A stretch of 64,000 nt of DNA. Source: Wolbachia endosymbiont of Ctenocephalides felis wCfeF (GTDB lineage Bacteria > Pseudomonadota > Alphaproteobacteria > Rickettsiales > Anaplasmataceae). The notes under the pieces are model-generated. The model searched no databases. It had not been told where the DNA came from and saw only the letters and a program-made list of their open reading frames with translations. The DNA lies in contig CP116767.1 of assembly GCA_028571325.1 (NCBI GenBank), positions 25,150 through 89,149 of the forward strand, given 5' to 3'. Shown one piece after another: positions 54,993-63,532 of this stretch. The stretch's first letter is position 1. Each line of letters starts with the position of its first letter. Both the position numbers and the translations under genes were made by a program.

Positions 54993-55485
54993 ACAACAAA
55001 AAAAGGAAATAAGAGAGCAATATAGGGCTATAAGAAAAAATATTGATGAGAGCTACGCAGCAAATTCTCTTGTTAATCTCTTCAATCAGAACTTAAGTTA
55101 CGTTAAAGGCAAAACAATTGCAGCTTACATTCCAATTGATGGGGAAATAAATGTTATACCTTTGATGCATAATTTGCTCAATTTAGGCTATAAAGTGGCA
55201 ATTCCTGATGAAAACAAGCCACTGAGGTTTAAGGAATGGAACAAAGCAGATGAAGATATAATTCCCGACACGATTATCACTCCAATCATTGCTTTTGATG
55301 ATCATCTCAATAGATTGGGTTTTGGTGGTGGTTGGTATGATGCTGTAATAAAAGAATTACGACCACTTGGCAAAATATTTATAGGTGTAGCTTATGAAAA
55401 ACAATATTGCAAAAATCTGCCAATAGAAGAACACGATCAAAAATTAGATATCATAATCACTGAGACACGTGTTAGGTGTAGGTAG
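54976..55485 (+). CDS. 5-formyltetrahydrofolate cyclo-ligase
   Basis: 169 residues. Basic N-terminus KKEIREQYRAIRKN, GKTIAAYIPIDGEINV (substrate loop, about 52), TIITPIIAFDDHLNRLGFGGGWYD (about 98, the ATP/Mg signature) and the closing HDQKLDIIITET. Returns 5-formyl-THF to the active folate pool together with FolD. Its last 42 bases overlap the 3' end of the Fic gene on the other strand. Confidence 0.95.
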   Translation: MLRDIKQQKKEIREQYRAIRKNIDESYAANSLVNLFNQNLSYVKGKTIAAYIPIDGEINVIPLMHNLLNLGYKVAIPDENKPLRFKEWNKADEDIIPDTIITPIIAFDDHLNRLGFGGGWYDAVIKELRPLGKIFIGVAYEKQYCKNLPIEEHDQKLDIIITETRVRCR

Positions 55486-56607
55486 TGGCTCTTCTAAAAT
55501 CTTCAAAATATCAGTTGCACAGTAAACCCGATCTCTCTTTCCCTCAGAAGTTTGTGAAACAATGCCTAAATCTTCAAGTTTCATGACTGCTCTTTGGGCT
55601 GTTGTAAATGCAACACCTAAGTTTTCAACTATTCTCTTTATAGTAAAGTAAGGGTTTACAGCTAAATATCTTATAATATCACTCGCAACTCCTTCGGTTT
55701 TAGAACTTTGCCAACCTGTAATTAAATTGTTAATTTGTTCTGCCCTCGATAATACGTCCAACGATTGCAACGCTACACCATTTAAGAAATAAGAGAACCA
55801 ATCATGCCACGTACCTTTGCTGCTTATATTGTAAAGTTGTGTATAGTACTCATCTTGCGTAGCTTCGAAAAATGCGCTTAGATATAACAAAGGCGATGAT
55901 AATAACTTTCTTTCGATAAGGAGTAATGTTATGAGTAGACGTCCAATACGCCCATTGCCGTCCAAGAACGGGTGAATTTCCTCAAATTGATAATGGCATA
56001 AAGCTATGTGTATGAGTGGGGGTAGTGTCCTGTCATGTAGGAACTTTTCAAAAGAGTACAGGCAATCCATCAACTCACCTGGTGTTGGTGGCACATATTT
56101 TGCTGAGTTTATTTTACACCATGGAACTCCAATCCAGTTCTGCACGCGGCGAAATTCTCCTGGAGTTGCATGAGAACCTCTTACACCTTGCATAAGCCTC
56201 CCGTGAATTTCTTTAATCAACTGAAGTGACAGTGGAAGGGACTGTAAACGTTTGAGTCCATAATCAAGCGCTGATATATAATTGTGCACTTCTTGTAAAT
56301 CATCGGGGTTGCGATCTACATTAGCACCTGCTTCTTGAGCCAAAACTTCACCAAGAGTTGCTTGAGTCCCCTCGATTCTACTTGAAAGGACTGCTTCACG
56401 TGCTATGAAGGGCCGCATGAGAAGATGAGGATTAGGCAATTTAGCTCCTTCTCTGGATAACATACCCAAAATATGATCTGCTCTGGAAAGGCTTTTGACT
56501 AAATCATTGTCCCATTCAAATTTTGGTGGCAAGGGATTGGGTATAAATGCCTTATAACCATCGAATGCACTAATAACCTTACCTGATGGTGATTCTTTAA
56601 TATCCAT
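55444..56607 (-). CDS. Fic-domain protein (likely AMP transferase) with N-terminal inhibitory helix
   Basis: 387 residues. Inhibitory motif Ser75-x3-Glu79-Gly80 in LSSRIEGTQ puts it in the class with an N-terminal autoinhibitory helix. The complete Fic motif HPFLDGNGRIGR starts at His212. The C-terminal third (about 310-370) looks like a winged helix (IIRYLAVNPYFTIKRIVENL), as in many Fic/DOC_N proteins. It would transfer AMP or a similar group to a target; target unknown. ATG 56607; upstream 56608-56811 has only a palindrome fragment. Confidence 0.93.
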   Translation of the reverse strand: MDIKESPSGKVISAFDGYKAFIPNPLPPKFEWDNDLVKSLSRADHILGMLSREGAKLPNPHLLMRPFIAREAVLSSRIEGTQATLGEVLAQEAGANVDRNPDDLQEVHNYISALDYGLKRLQSLPLSLQLIKEIHGRLMQGVRGSHATPGEFRRVQNWIGVPWCKINSAKYVPPTPGELMDCLYSFEKFLHDRTLPPLIHIALCHYQFEEIHPFLDGNGRIGRLLITLLLIERKLLSSPLLYLSAFFEATQDEYYTQLYNISSKGTWHDWFSYFLNGVALQSLDVLSRAEQINNLITGWQSSKTEGVASDIIRYLAVNPYFTIKRIVENLGVAFTTAQRAVMKLEDLGIVSQTSEGKRDRVYCATDILKILEEPLPTPNTCLSDYDI

Positions 56608-56811
56608 TCATTCAACTCCAGCACACCATTTTTTATAGTATATATTATTTTCAAAAAAGTAAAAAATGAAAATAAGGCTTTATCTTATTTGCGTTGATGA
56701 AAATAAGAAACCTCCTTATTTTCGATTTGATGCAAAAATGAAAATAATGATGTGGTAGATGTCATTTAAGTAGCTTGACACTAGAATCCAGTTTTCTTTA
56801 CAATCCCCTTC

Positions 56812-57696
56812 GTGAAAGAACAAAAATGCTTATTTGTCACCATAGCCGGTTTACCAAATGCTGGGAAGTCTACGCTGATTAACAGCATTGTAGGTAAGAA
56901 GATTGCAATTGTTACTCCCAAAGTGCAAACAACGAGGACGCAAATAAGGGGTATTGCAATACACGATGACACACAAATTGTTTTTACTGATTCTCCGGGG
57001 ATATTTTCAGCAGAAACGAAACTTGAGAAAACTCTAGTCAGATCTGCATGGTCAGCAATCAGGGGTGATGACATCACTTTGTTGCTGGTTGATGCGAGCA
57101 ATTATTTAAAAAATATAGAGAGAATCAAAACTATATTTGCGCGGTTGCAGCGCACAAAAGGCAGATGCATTTTGGTTATCAATAAGATTGATCTGGTAAA
57201 AAAACCTGAGTTAAAGATGGCGTATGAACATCTGAATTTGCTTTATAGGTTTGAAAGAATTTTTACAATATCCGCATTAAAGAATGATGGACTTTCTGAT
57301 TTGATAAGTTATTTATCTGAAGTTGCACCAGTGAGTCCTTGGTTTTATAGAGAAGATCAAATAACCGATTCCTCAACGAGTTTTTTATCAGCGGAAATTA
57401 CGAGGGAAAAATTATTCTTGAATTTGCGTGAAGAATTGCCATATTCTATAGCTGTCATAACTGAACAAATTCAGGAGAAAAAAGATAAGAGTTTGATCAT
57501 AAAACAGGTCATATTTGTGCTGAGGGATAGTCATAAGAAAATAGTACTAGGAAAAGATGGCAGTAATATTAAAAAAATTGGCATCGAGGCACGTGTTGAG
57601 CTGGAGAAGTTATTCGAGTGTAAAGTTCATCTGTTTTTATTCGTGAAAGTGCGGCATTGGACTGACCGTCCTGAGGAGTATATAAGCGATGCTTAA
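56812..57696 (+). CDS. era: GTPase Era
   Basis: Binds the 3' end of 16S rRNA and monitors 30S assembly. 294 residues: P-loop GLPNAGKST (about 12-20), TTRTQIRGI switch I, DSPGI G3 (about 60), NKID G4 (about 122) and SALKNDGL G5. The C-terminal KH domain (about 205-294) has KIVLGKDGSNIKKIG. GTG start at 56812. Overlaps the next gene by 8 bp. Confidence 0.97.
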   Translation: MKEQKCLFVTIAGLPNAGKSTLINSIVGKKIAIVTPKVQTTRTQIRGIAIHDDTQIVFTDSPGIFSAETKLEKTLVRSAWSAIRGDDITLLLVDASNYLKNIERIKTIFARLQRTKGRCILVINKIDLVKKPELKMAYEHLNLLYRFERIFTISALKNDGLSDLISYLSEVAPVSPWFYREDQITDSSTSFLSAEITREKLFLNLREELPYSIAVITEQIQEKKDKSLIIKQVIFVLRDSHKKIVLGKDGSNIKKIGIEARVELEKLFECKVHLFLFVKVRHWTDRPEEYISDA

Positions 57697-58507
57697 TTCT
57701 TTATTGGTATTTGATATTGAGACTATACCAGATATAAACTCCTGCAAAAATTTAATCAATATTTGTGATGATAGTAGTGTAGAAGAGAAAAGGGACGCGT
57801 TAACAAAATATCACCTCGAGATAACAAATGGACAAAACCCTTTTCTTCGTCAACCTTTCCACCAAATTGTAGTTATCAGTTTTTTACTCTGCAATATAAG
57901 CTGCAGAAATGGTTATGAGGTGTTCACACTGCAGGAAATTAGGTCTGGCGGCACACTAAATTCTAGTGAAAAAGAGCTAGTGAAGGGGTTTTTCAATTAT
58001 ATGTCGGAAAAAAGACCAAGGTTAGTTTCATTTAATGGGCGCACTTTTGATATACCAGTGCTGAAATACCGTGCTATGGTTCATGGCATTCAAGCAGAAT
58101 ATTTTCATAAAGCTGGTGATAAGTGGAATAGCTATAATCAAAGATACAGTAGTGATTGGCATTGCGATTTACTTGAATCCCTCTCTGATTTTGGAGCCTC
58201 CGCGAGAGTAAAAATGAACGAAGTTTGTGCAGCGCTTAATCTTCCTGGTAAAATTGGGGTTGATGGGTCGCAAGTTATGGGTTTATACGATAGCGGCAAG
58301 ATGCAAGAGATTCGAGAATATTGCGAAACAGACGTAATTAACACTTACTTAATTTACTTGAGATTCGTGCACCATCAAGGAAGGATCACTACCGAAAGCT
58401 ATAACAAAAGCGTGGAAGAGCTACTTTTAGAATGCGAAAAGAAAGCACATCTGAAAAATTTTAAAGAAGAATGGGAAATAACTTGTGGCGGAAAGTTTTA
58501 TATTTGA
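57689..58507 (+). CDS. Predicted 3'-5' exonuclease (PolB-like exonuclease domain)
   Basis: 272 residues with the DEDD exonuclease layout: FDIETIPD (about 6-13), SFNGRTFDIPVL (about 113) and YCETDVINTYLIYLR (about 210) supply the Asp/Glu/Asp residues and a Tyr. No polymerase domain. Families like this act in repair or RNA/DNA trimming; substrate unknown. It overlaps era by 8 bp, so it is translationally coupled. Confidence 0.88.
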   Translation: MLNSLLVFDIETIPDINSCKNLINICDDSSVEEKRDALTKYHLEITNGQNPFLRQPFHQIVVISFLLCNISCRNGYEVFTLQEIRSGGTLNSSEKELVKGFFNYMSEKRPRLVSFNGRTFDIPVLKYRAMVHGIQAEYFHKAGDKWNSYNQRYSSDWHCDLLESLSDFGASARVKMNEVCAALNLPGKIGVDGSQVMGLYDSGKMQEIREYCETDVINTYLIYLRFVHHQGRITTESYNKSVEELLLECEKKAHLKNFKEEWEITCGGKFYI

Positions 58508-58519
58508 ATCTAGAGGACT

Positions 58520-58750
58520 GGAATTAAACCCCAGTGTCATTCAAGTAGCCTTTTTTGTCATCCAAGTAGCTGACACACAACTGTACGAACGTTGCAATTT
58601 GAGCCTACTAGGGGGATGTCATCCCAGTGCCCAGACACTGGGATCCAGCAAAACTGATCGTAAACAAGAGCACTATACAGCATTTTCAATGAGACTACCA
58701 AAAACTGGATGCCAGTGGGCTTTGTTGCATGGCAACTAAAAAACTTAGCG
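58520..58750. repeat. Palindrome mosaic before the ankyrin gene
   Basis: Contains GTCATCCAAGTAGCTGACAC, ACAACTGTACGAACGTTGC-AATTTGAGCC and a CCCAGTGCCCAGACACTGGG hairpin (58622-58641). All recur near 1080-1230, 28060-28200, 37480 and 49200. No gene in 58508-58836. Confidence 0.65.
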
Positions 58751-58836
58751 GCTACTGATAAAACTCATTACAAAGCAGCGATTTAACTTTCTTTAGCTTT
58801 ATTTCTACAATTAAAAAATTTTTCAAGGCTAGTAAC

Positions 58837-60471
58837 ATGCGTCCTCCATCTCAATTAAAGAAATTCAGAGATATATTTGCAAAGTTAATTGGTGATGTCA
58901 ATTCTGATCAGGGTAACTCAATTGAAATCATTGACGAGATAAAAAAGGAATTAAAAAAAGAACTTCCTACTGTATACGAAGAATGGGAAAATAGTGGGTT
59001 TGATATAAACTTTAAGTTTAAATTACAAAATGCTGCAAAAAAAATTACAGAAACAACATTATTGCACCTAGCTATTTTCGACCAAATCATCCCATGTACA
59101 TCAATAATCAGGTACTTATTAGATACAGGGGCTAATCCCAATTTACAGGATTCTGATAATCAAACTCCATTGTATATGGCTGCCATTACTAAAGGAGATA
59201 AAAATAAGGAAATAGTAAAGCTATTGCTTGAAAGAGGAGCAGATCCAAATATAGCAGAGTCTTGTGGGCAAACTCCATTACAAGCAGCTTGCATGTTTTA
59301 TGATAAAAGTTTTAACGTAGAAACAATAAAGCTTTTGCTGAACAGTGGAGGAAATATTAATAAAAAAGATAATGAAAGAAATACCCCTTTACATCAACTT
59401 GTTGATACATCTATCGGAATATCTGAAAATTCACCAACCATCTTGAAAGAACAAAGCTTAGAATTAGTAAAGCTTTTCGTAAAACATGGCGCAAGTATTT
59501 ATACTAGAAATAAGAGTCGTAAAACTCCTAAAGATCTCATTGAAAGTAGGCGCCTTAGTACTTTTTCTATGAATAAAGAGTTGGCAAATTCTATAGAGCA
59601 ATTTCTAGAAGCACAAGAATCCTCAAGAGAATACCATGGAAAGCTACTTGAATTATTAGAACAAACTAAGGACCTCAAGTTCCTTACTGGAATTATAGAT
59701 GGAAATGGAGTAATGAGTGAAAAAGGTATTCAACTATGCAGCCAAGCAATACCTGAAATACTTGGAATATCAGGTATAGAGATTGCCGTTAAAGGTACTA
59801 TTGTTGAAGGTAAGATTGAAAAAGAGTTTTCTCATGGAACAGGATGGCCTATTGTTGATGTTGAAGGTAACACTCTTAAATACCATGATTTATTTAACGG
59901 GCTTATTTCTCTCTTGGGAACAAATTCTGTAATTATGAGTCTGCCATATCCAAAACAAAGTTTCCTTGGATGGAAAGTATCTGATTACGTTATAAATAAC
60001 CAAGAATCTATAAAACGAGAATTTTGGGGTGAGCACGAAATTGATAGTACACCTGAAACAGAGAAAGGTAATGTAACAAGACAACATGTTGCACAAAAAG
60101 ATCCTGCTGTAAAACAGCATGTTAAGAAAAAAACAAAAGGTAATGCTAATGAAGAAAAAAGAAAAGAGATAAATGATACTAGTTACACAGATAAAAAAAC
60201 TATGGTAAATGGACGTTCTACTTTTAGTTCTGGTGTTTACCCTCAGAAAGAGGCAAAAGATCCCCCAATATTTTCTAGGAAACAAAAAATTGCAATTGCT
60301 ATTGGAGTTGTTACTGCACTAGCAACAGCTTTAACCTGTTATTCACTTCAACTACCTGCGCTGGCAATAGTTGCATCTACGTTGATAGCTGGAATTGGTG
60401 CATATGTAGTATCAAGTAAGCTCTATGATGTTTCTGTCTGTAACAGTACTGGCCAACAGCCTGGGCTTTAA
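58837..60471 (+). CDS. Ankyrin-repeat protein with C-terminal membrane pair
   Basis: 544 residues. Ankyrin repeats at about 70-235: TLLHLAIFDQ, GANPNLQDSDNQTPLYMAAI, GADPNIAESCGQTPLQAAC, GGNINKKDNERNTPLHQLVD and GASIYTRNKSRKTPKDLIE. A globular part (about 265-390) is not recognised. A Lys/Glu-rich linker leads to two hydrophobic helices (about 483-500 and 505-525) and a short tail. Ankyrin proteins mediate protein contacts and are prime effector candidates in Wolbachia. The membrane pair is shared in design with the genes at 20603 and 33797. Confidence 0.9.
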   Translation: MRPPSQLKKFRDIFAKLIGDVNSDQGNSIEIIDEIKKELKKELPTVYEEWENSGFDINFKFKLQNAAKKITETTLLHLAIFDQIIPCTSIIRYLLDTGANPNLQDSDNQTPLYMAAITKGDKNKEIVKLLLERGADPNIAESCGQTPLQAACMFYDKSFNVETIKLLLNSGGNINKKDNERNTPLHQLVDTSIGISENSPTILKEQSLELVKLFVKHGASIYTRNKSRKTPKDLIESRRLSTFSMNKELANSIEQFLEAQESSREYHGKLLELLEQTKDLKFLTGIIDGNGVMSEKGIQLCSQAIPEILGISGIEIAVKGTIVEGKIEKEFSHGTGWPIVDVEGNTLKYHDLFNGLISLLGTNSVIMSLPYPKQSFLGWKVSDYVINNQESIKREFWGEHEIDSTPETEKGNVTRQHVAQKDPAVKQHVKKKTKGNANEEKRKEINDTSYTDKKTMVNGRSTFSSGVYPQKEAKDPPIFSRKQKIAIAIGVVTALATALTCYSLQLPALAIVASTLIAGIGAYVVSSKLYDVSVCNSTGQQPGL

Positions 60472-60588
60472 AATGTAATGTACAACCATTTGCTTTTACA
60501 ACAAATGGTATCTAAATGTCACCTTATAATGGTGCCTCCAAGTAGCCAGACACTTGCATTCAGAATACTACTTTAATAATAAATATTT

Positions 60589-61020
60589 AAGGAATTTACC
60601 AAATAAGAAAAAAAGCAAAAGAAGCCCCGGTTGGTGGCTAATTATTTATATGTACCTCAAATATCGGCGTTTTTATTCTCAGCGCTACGATTCAGCTACT
60701 TTTAAATGCAACTAACCAAAATTGTAGACATTAAGAAATTTACTAAGCAGGAAAAAAAGGCAAAAAAACTCTGAGGCAGCTAGCATTCAAATTCTCCCTT
60801 GTCTATTTGACGTTCTATACTGTCTTAAACGACTTATAAGCGCGTTTCAGCTTGAAAACCAGAAGTTTTAAAAAGACGTGAGGTGCACATAGTGCAAAAA
60901 TTTAAACATGAGACGCCAAATACCCTAAGTTTTTTGTCATTAACCTGCACAGATTGCGAAGATAAACAAATAGCTTCAGTCTCATTATAAGGGTAACGGC
61001 GAAAGTTGTCAAGTAAATTT
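60589..61020 (-). repeat. Dispersed promoter-bearing repeat, copy B6
   Basis: Very close to B2, including the CCCCGGTTGGTGGCTAATTA and ACTCTGAGGCAGCTAG module ends. The promoter at the right end reads leftward toward the 3' end of the ankyrin gene. The GCGCGTTTCAGCTTG segment at 60840 lacks the TATAGG found in the other copies, a small deletion. Confidence 0.85.
60984..61012 (-). promoter_or_regulatory. Consensus sigma-70 promoter of repeat B6
   Basis: On the minus strand TTGACA (61007-61012), 17 bp, TATAAT (60984-60989). A perfect match, as in B2 and B4. Confidence 0.65.
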
Positions 61021-61084
61021 TGCATTTAATCTGTATAGCTACTTGGATAACAGAACTGGTCTTGTTGATTACTTAAACAAACAA

Positions 61085-61330
61085 TTATTGAAATAAACTC
61101 TTGATTTGTTTTTTAAGCCTTTTAAGGCAAACTTGTTTACCCGCATGTTCAGAGCGATGACCTGTATTTCTCCTATTGAAGTTGATCAGAGCAAAACCTG
61201 TTGCAGCCATATGCTTACACGGACCATAATACACAAATGCAGGACAGGAACACTCTCCACCAAGGAGTGGACCATCGTACCATAGTGTTAAGCTACTTCT
61301 ACTATATCTAATTAAGCATATTAATAGGTA
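61085..61330 (-). pseudogene. SWIM zinc-finger protein remnant
   Basis: A minus-strand frame ends at TAA 61085-61087 and has no ATG, GTG or TTG in the coding-like part. It reads GGECSCPAFVYYGPCKHMAA, the SWIM zinc finger (CxC...CxH), then a basic tail LKRLKKQIKSLFQ. Upstream of about 61310 the frame turns AT-rich and loses coding character. So the 3' end of a SWIM gene survives without its start. SWIM domains occur in DNA- or protein-binding proteins and in MULE-type transposases. It lies between repeat B6 and the divergent PAS gene. Confidence 0.6.
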
Positions 61331-61386
61331 AATGAATTTTAATATAATCTTATTATACTTATAAATACGCTGTATAGAATGAAAGC

Positions 61387-62193
61387 ATGGAAGATTTTAT
61401 AACTGCAAGAAGGAAAGATGATGCCGTGATATCTGTTTGTCAGGATAATAGGAGAAAAACTGTATTAATTTCAGGGCTCAATCAAGCTGCAAGGGATTTG
61501 TTAAAATACGAGAAAGAGAGTTTACTCAATAAGCCACTAATCAATATTTTAAGTGCAAGAGCAGCTGACGATGTGAGAAATTATTTAGAGTATGCCGAGG
61601 ATGGATATGATTTACTTGACGTATTGCCTAAAGTGATAGGTTTTTCCTTAATTGACGCTAAAGGAGAGGATATCAAGACAAAAGTGAAAGTTTTCCGCAC
61701 CATGCAATTCACTAATGACAAGATTAATTATGAGCTGTTGATACGCAACATCAGCCTGCTTCATAAGTTAGGAACATTTAGGGATGAATATTTAATGGGT
61801 AAAAAGTACAAAAACCACAACTTATTTGATATACCAGACAATGAATCCTCTACTCTAGAGCTACACGCTATATCAAGTTTCGCTCTGCAACATCAAATTA
61901 GTATGGCTGTGGGAGTTATTGGTTTCGATAGTAACTGTGAAGAGACAAACGATGCACTGAAAGTTGTTATAGAGCACTTTCACAAAAATTGCCGCAGTGA
62001 TGATTTTTTAGGGTATATTGGCAAAAATAAAGTGCTCTTTATCTTATTTAACTGTAATACAGAAGACACACCTAAAGTAATTGATCGTATACATTCTGTT
62101 ATCAATAAGCAGCTATTAAAACAAAGATTACCCCGTGTGTCAGTAATTTATGGAAGTATAGCTCAGAAACTAGCTGCACAGTACAAAGTTTGA
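61387..62193 (+). CDS. PAS-domain protein with a degenerate GGDEF domain
   Basis: 268 residues. PAS-like fold at about 10-130 (ISGLNQAARDLLKYEKESLLNKPLINIL). The C-terminal part (about 150-265) follows the GGDEF fold: VGVIGFDSNCEETNDALKVV, then RSDDFLGYIGKNKVLFIL where active cyclases have a GGDEF signature. The signature is gone, so no cyclic-di-GMP synthesis is expected. It might bind a ligand or partner instead. ATG 61387, divergent from the SWIM remnant. Confidence 0.8.
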   Translation: MEDFITARRKDDAVISVCQDNRRKTVLISGLNQAARDLLKYEKESLLNKPLINILSARAADDVRNYLEYAEDGYDLLDVLPKVIGFSLIDAKGEDIKTKVKVFRTMQFTNDKINYELLIRNISLLHKLGTFRDEYLMGKKYKNHNLFDIPDNESSTLELHAISSFALQHQISMAVGVIGFDSNCEETNDALKVVIEHFHKNCRSDDFLGYIGKNKVLFILFNCNTEDTPKVIDRIHSVINKQLLKQRLPRVSVIYGSIAQKLAAQYKV

Positions 62194-62268
62194 TATTTTA
62201 TGTAAGAAAGTTGTCTTTTGTCTATATTGGATTTAAACTTAAATTTTTATAAAAATTTAAGTTTATTC

Positions 62269-63444
62269 ATGAAGTTGAGATACTGCCTGGTAGCGCTGCT
62301 TTCGTTATTATTTTCGCAAAATAGTGCTAACGCTAGGGTAATTCTGGATAAGGGAATATTTTACGCAGAACTGGACGGAAAAATAGATTTGAGGTTTGGC
62401 TACGCTTTTAACAAAGATTCTTTCAATATTAAGCCTAAAGACAAGATTTCAAGTCATTCGCACTTGCGCTTTCTTTATTTACAGCAGGTTTATCCAAATA
62501 CTCAAATGGGATTCAATGTTAAGGTAGGAGTTTCTGGTATCGCAAACCTAAAGGAGTTGGATATAACAAAACTGGGCATGGAAGAATGGTATTTTATCAT
62601 AAAAAACCGGGGGCTTGGATCAATTGAGTATGGGAAAAGGAGTTTAGTCAGCCAAAGTATGCTGATCAATACTTCAAAAATTTACGTGGCTGCTGGAGGA
62701 GTAAATGGTTGGTGGACAAACTACGCAAATCTGCGTGGCAGTAAAGAAAAGGGCATTGGCACTGGATATGACAAAGACAAAGTCTTTTGGGTTAAACCCA
62801 ATATTTATAGTGATTATAATGGACTAGAGCTGAAATTAAAGCAACCAGCAATAAGCTATACCTCCCCTGAGATTTATAACTTTCAACTCGGGCTTAGTTA
62901 TGTTCCAGGGAAGAATAACTTACATTATAGCAATCTAGTTGCTGCTGGCCTTTCCTATAAGAATAGTTTGTCGGATGATATAAATTTCACTACTGCTTTA
63001 ACTGGTGAATTTGCAAGGGAAAATTTAACTGATTGCTCAGATGGAACTTCTGAAGGTTATAAGAGCTGTAACCAGTTGCTGCACTGGAATTTTGGTTTAA
63101 ACCTGAAACTTTTCGCTTTTGATTGCATTTTCTCATACGGTAATGGCGGTAAATCGGGCAAGAGATATAGTCCTGAAACAACTAATACGTACTATACGAA
63201 CGCAGGTGTCGCTTACCGCTCTGATTCTCGTAAGTTGAGCTTAACATATTTTAGTAGTGGTCGGGATATTGCAGGCAAAGGTACAAATAAATTAACATCA
63301 TATGCTCTAAGCCTTGAAAGCTCTCTTTTTATGGGCACTTCATACTATTTCGATATTGTAAAATTTAATGCCGAAGAGCCCATCGAAGAGTCCAAAAACA
63401 ATTCAGGTTATGTACTTTTGGCTGGGTTGAAGTTGAGTTTTTGA
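62269..63444 (+). CDS. Outer-membrane porin-like protein
   Basis: About 391 residues from ATG 62269, where a clear signal peptide begins (MKLRYCLVALLSLLFSQNSA, cleavage near NANAR). The frame is open back to a TTG at 62218. The rest is beta-barrel-like with alternating hydrophobic strands, GLGSIEYGKRS as in Gram-negative porins, and a C-terminal LLAGLKLSF ending in Phe for BAM. Shares layout with the 645-residue porin at 50997 but lacks the Lys-rich part. Confidence 0.85.
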   Translation: MKLRYCLVALLSLLFSQNSANARVILDKGIFYAELDGKIDLRFGYAFNKDSFNIKPKDKISSHSHLRFLYLQQVYPNTQMGFNVKVGVSGIANLKELDITKLGMEEWYFIIKNRGLGSIEYGKRSLVSQSMLINTSKIYVAAGGVNGWWTNYANLRGSKEKGIGTGYDKDKVFWVKPNIYSDYNGLELKLKQPAISYTSPEIYNFQLGLSYVPGKNNLHYSNLVAAGLSYKNSLSDDINFTTALTGEFARENLTDCSDGTSEGYKSCNQLLHWNFGLNLKLFAFDCIFSYGNGGKSGKRYSPETTNTYYTNAGVAYRSDSRKLSLTYFSSGRDIAGKGTNKLTSYALSLESSLFMGTSYYFDIVKFNAEEPIEESKNNSGYVLLAGLKLSF

Positions 63445-63532
63445 TAAATGCATTACAGCAGTTTAGATAGTTTTGCTTTACTTGAAAACCAACTCACTGC
63501 ATTATGTCCATAGAATATTGCTATATCAAAAT

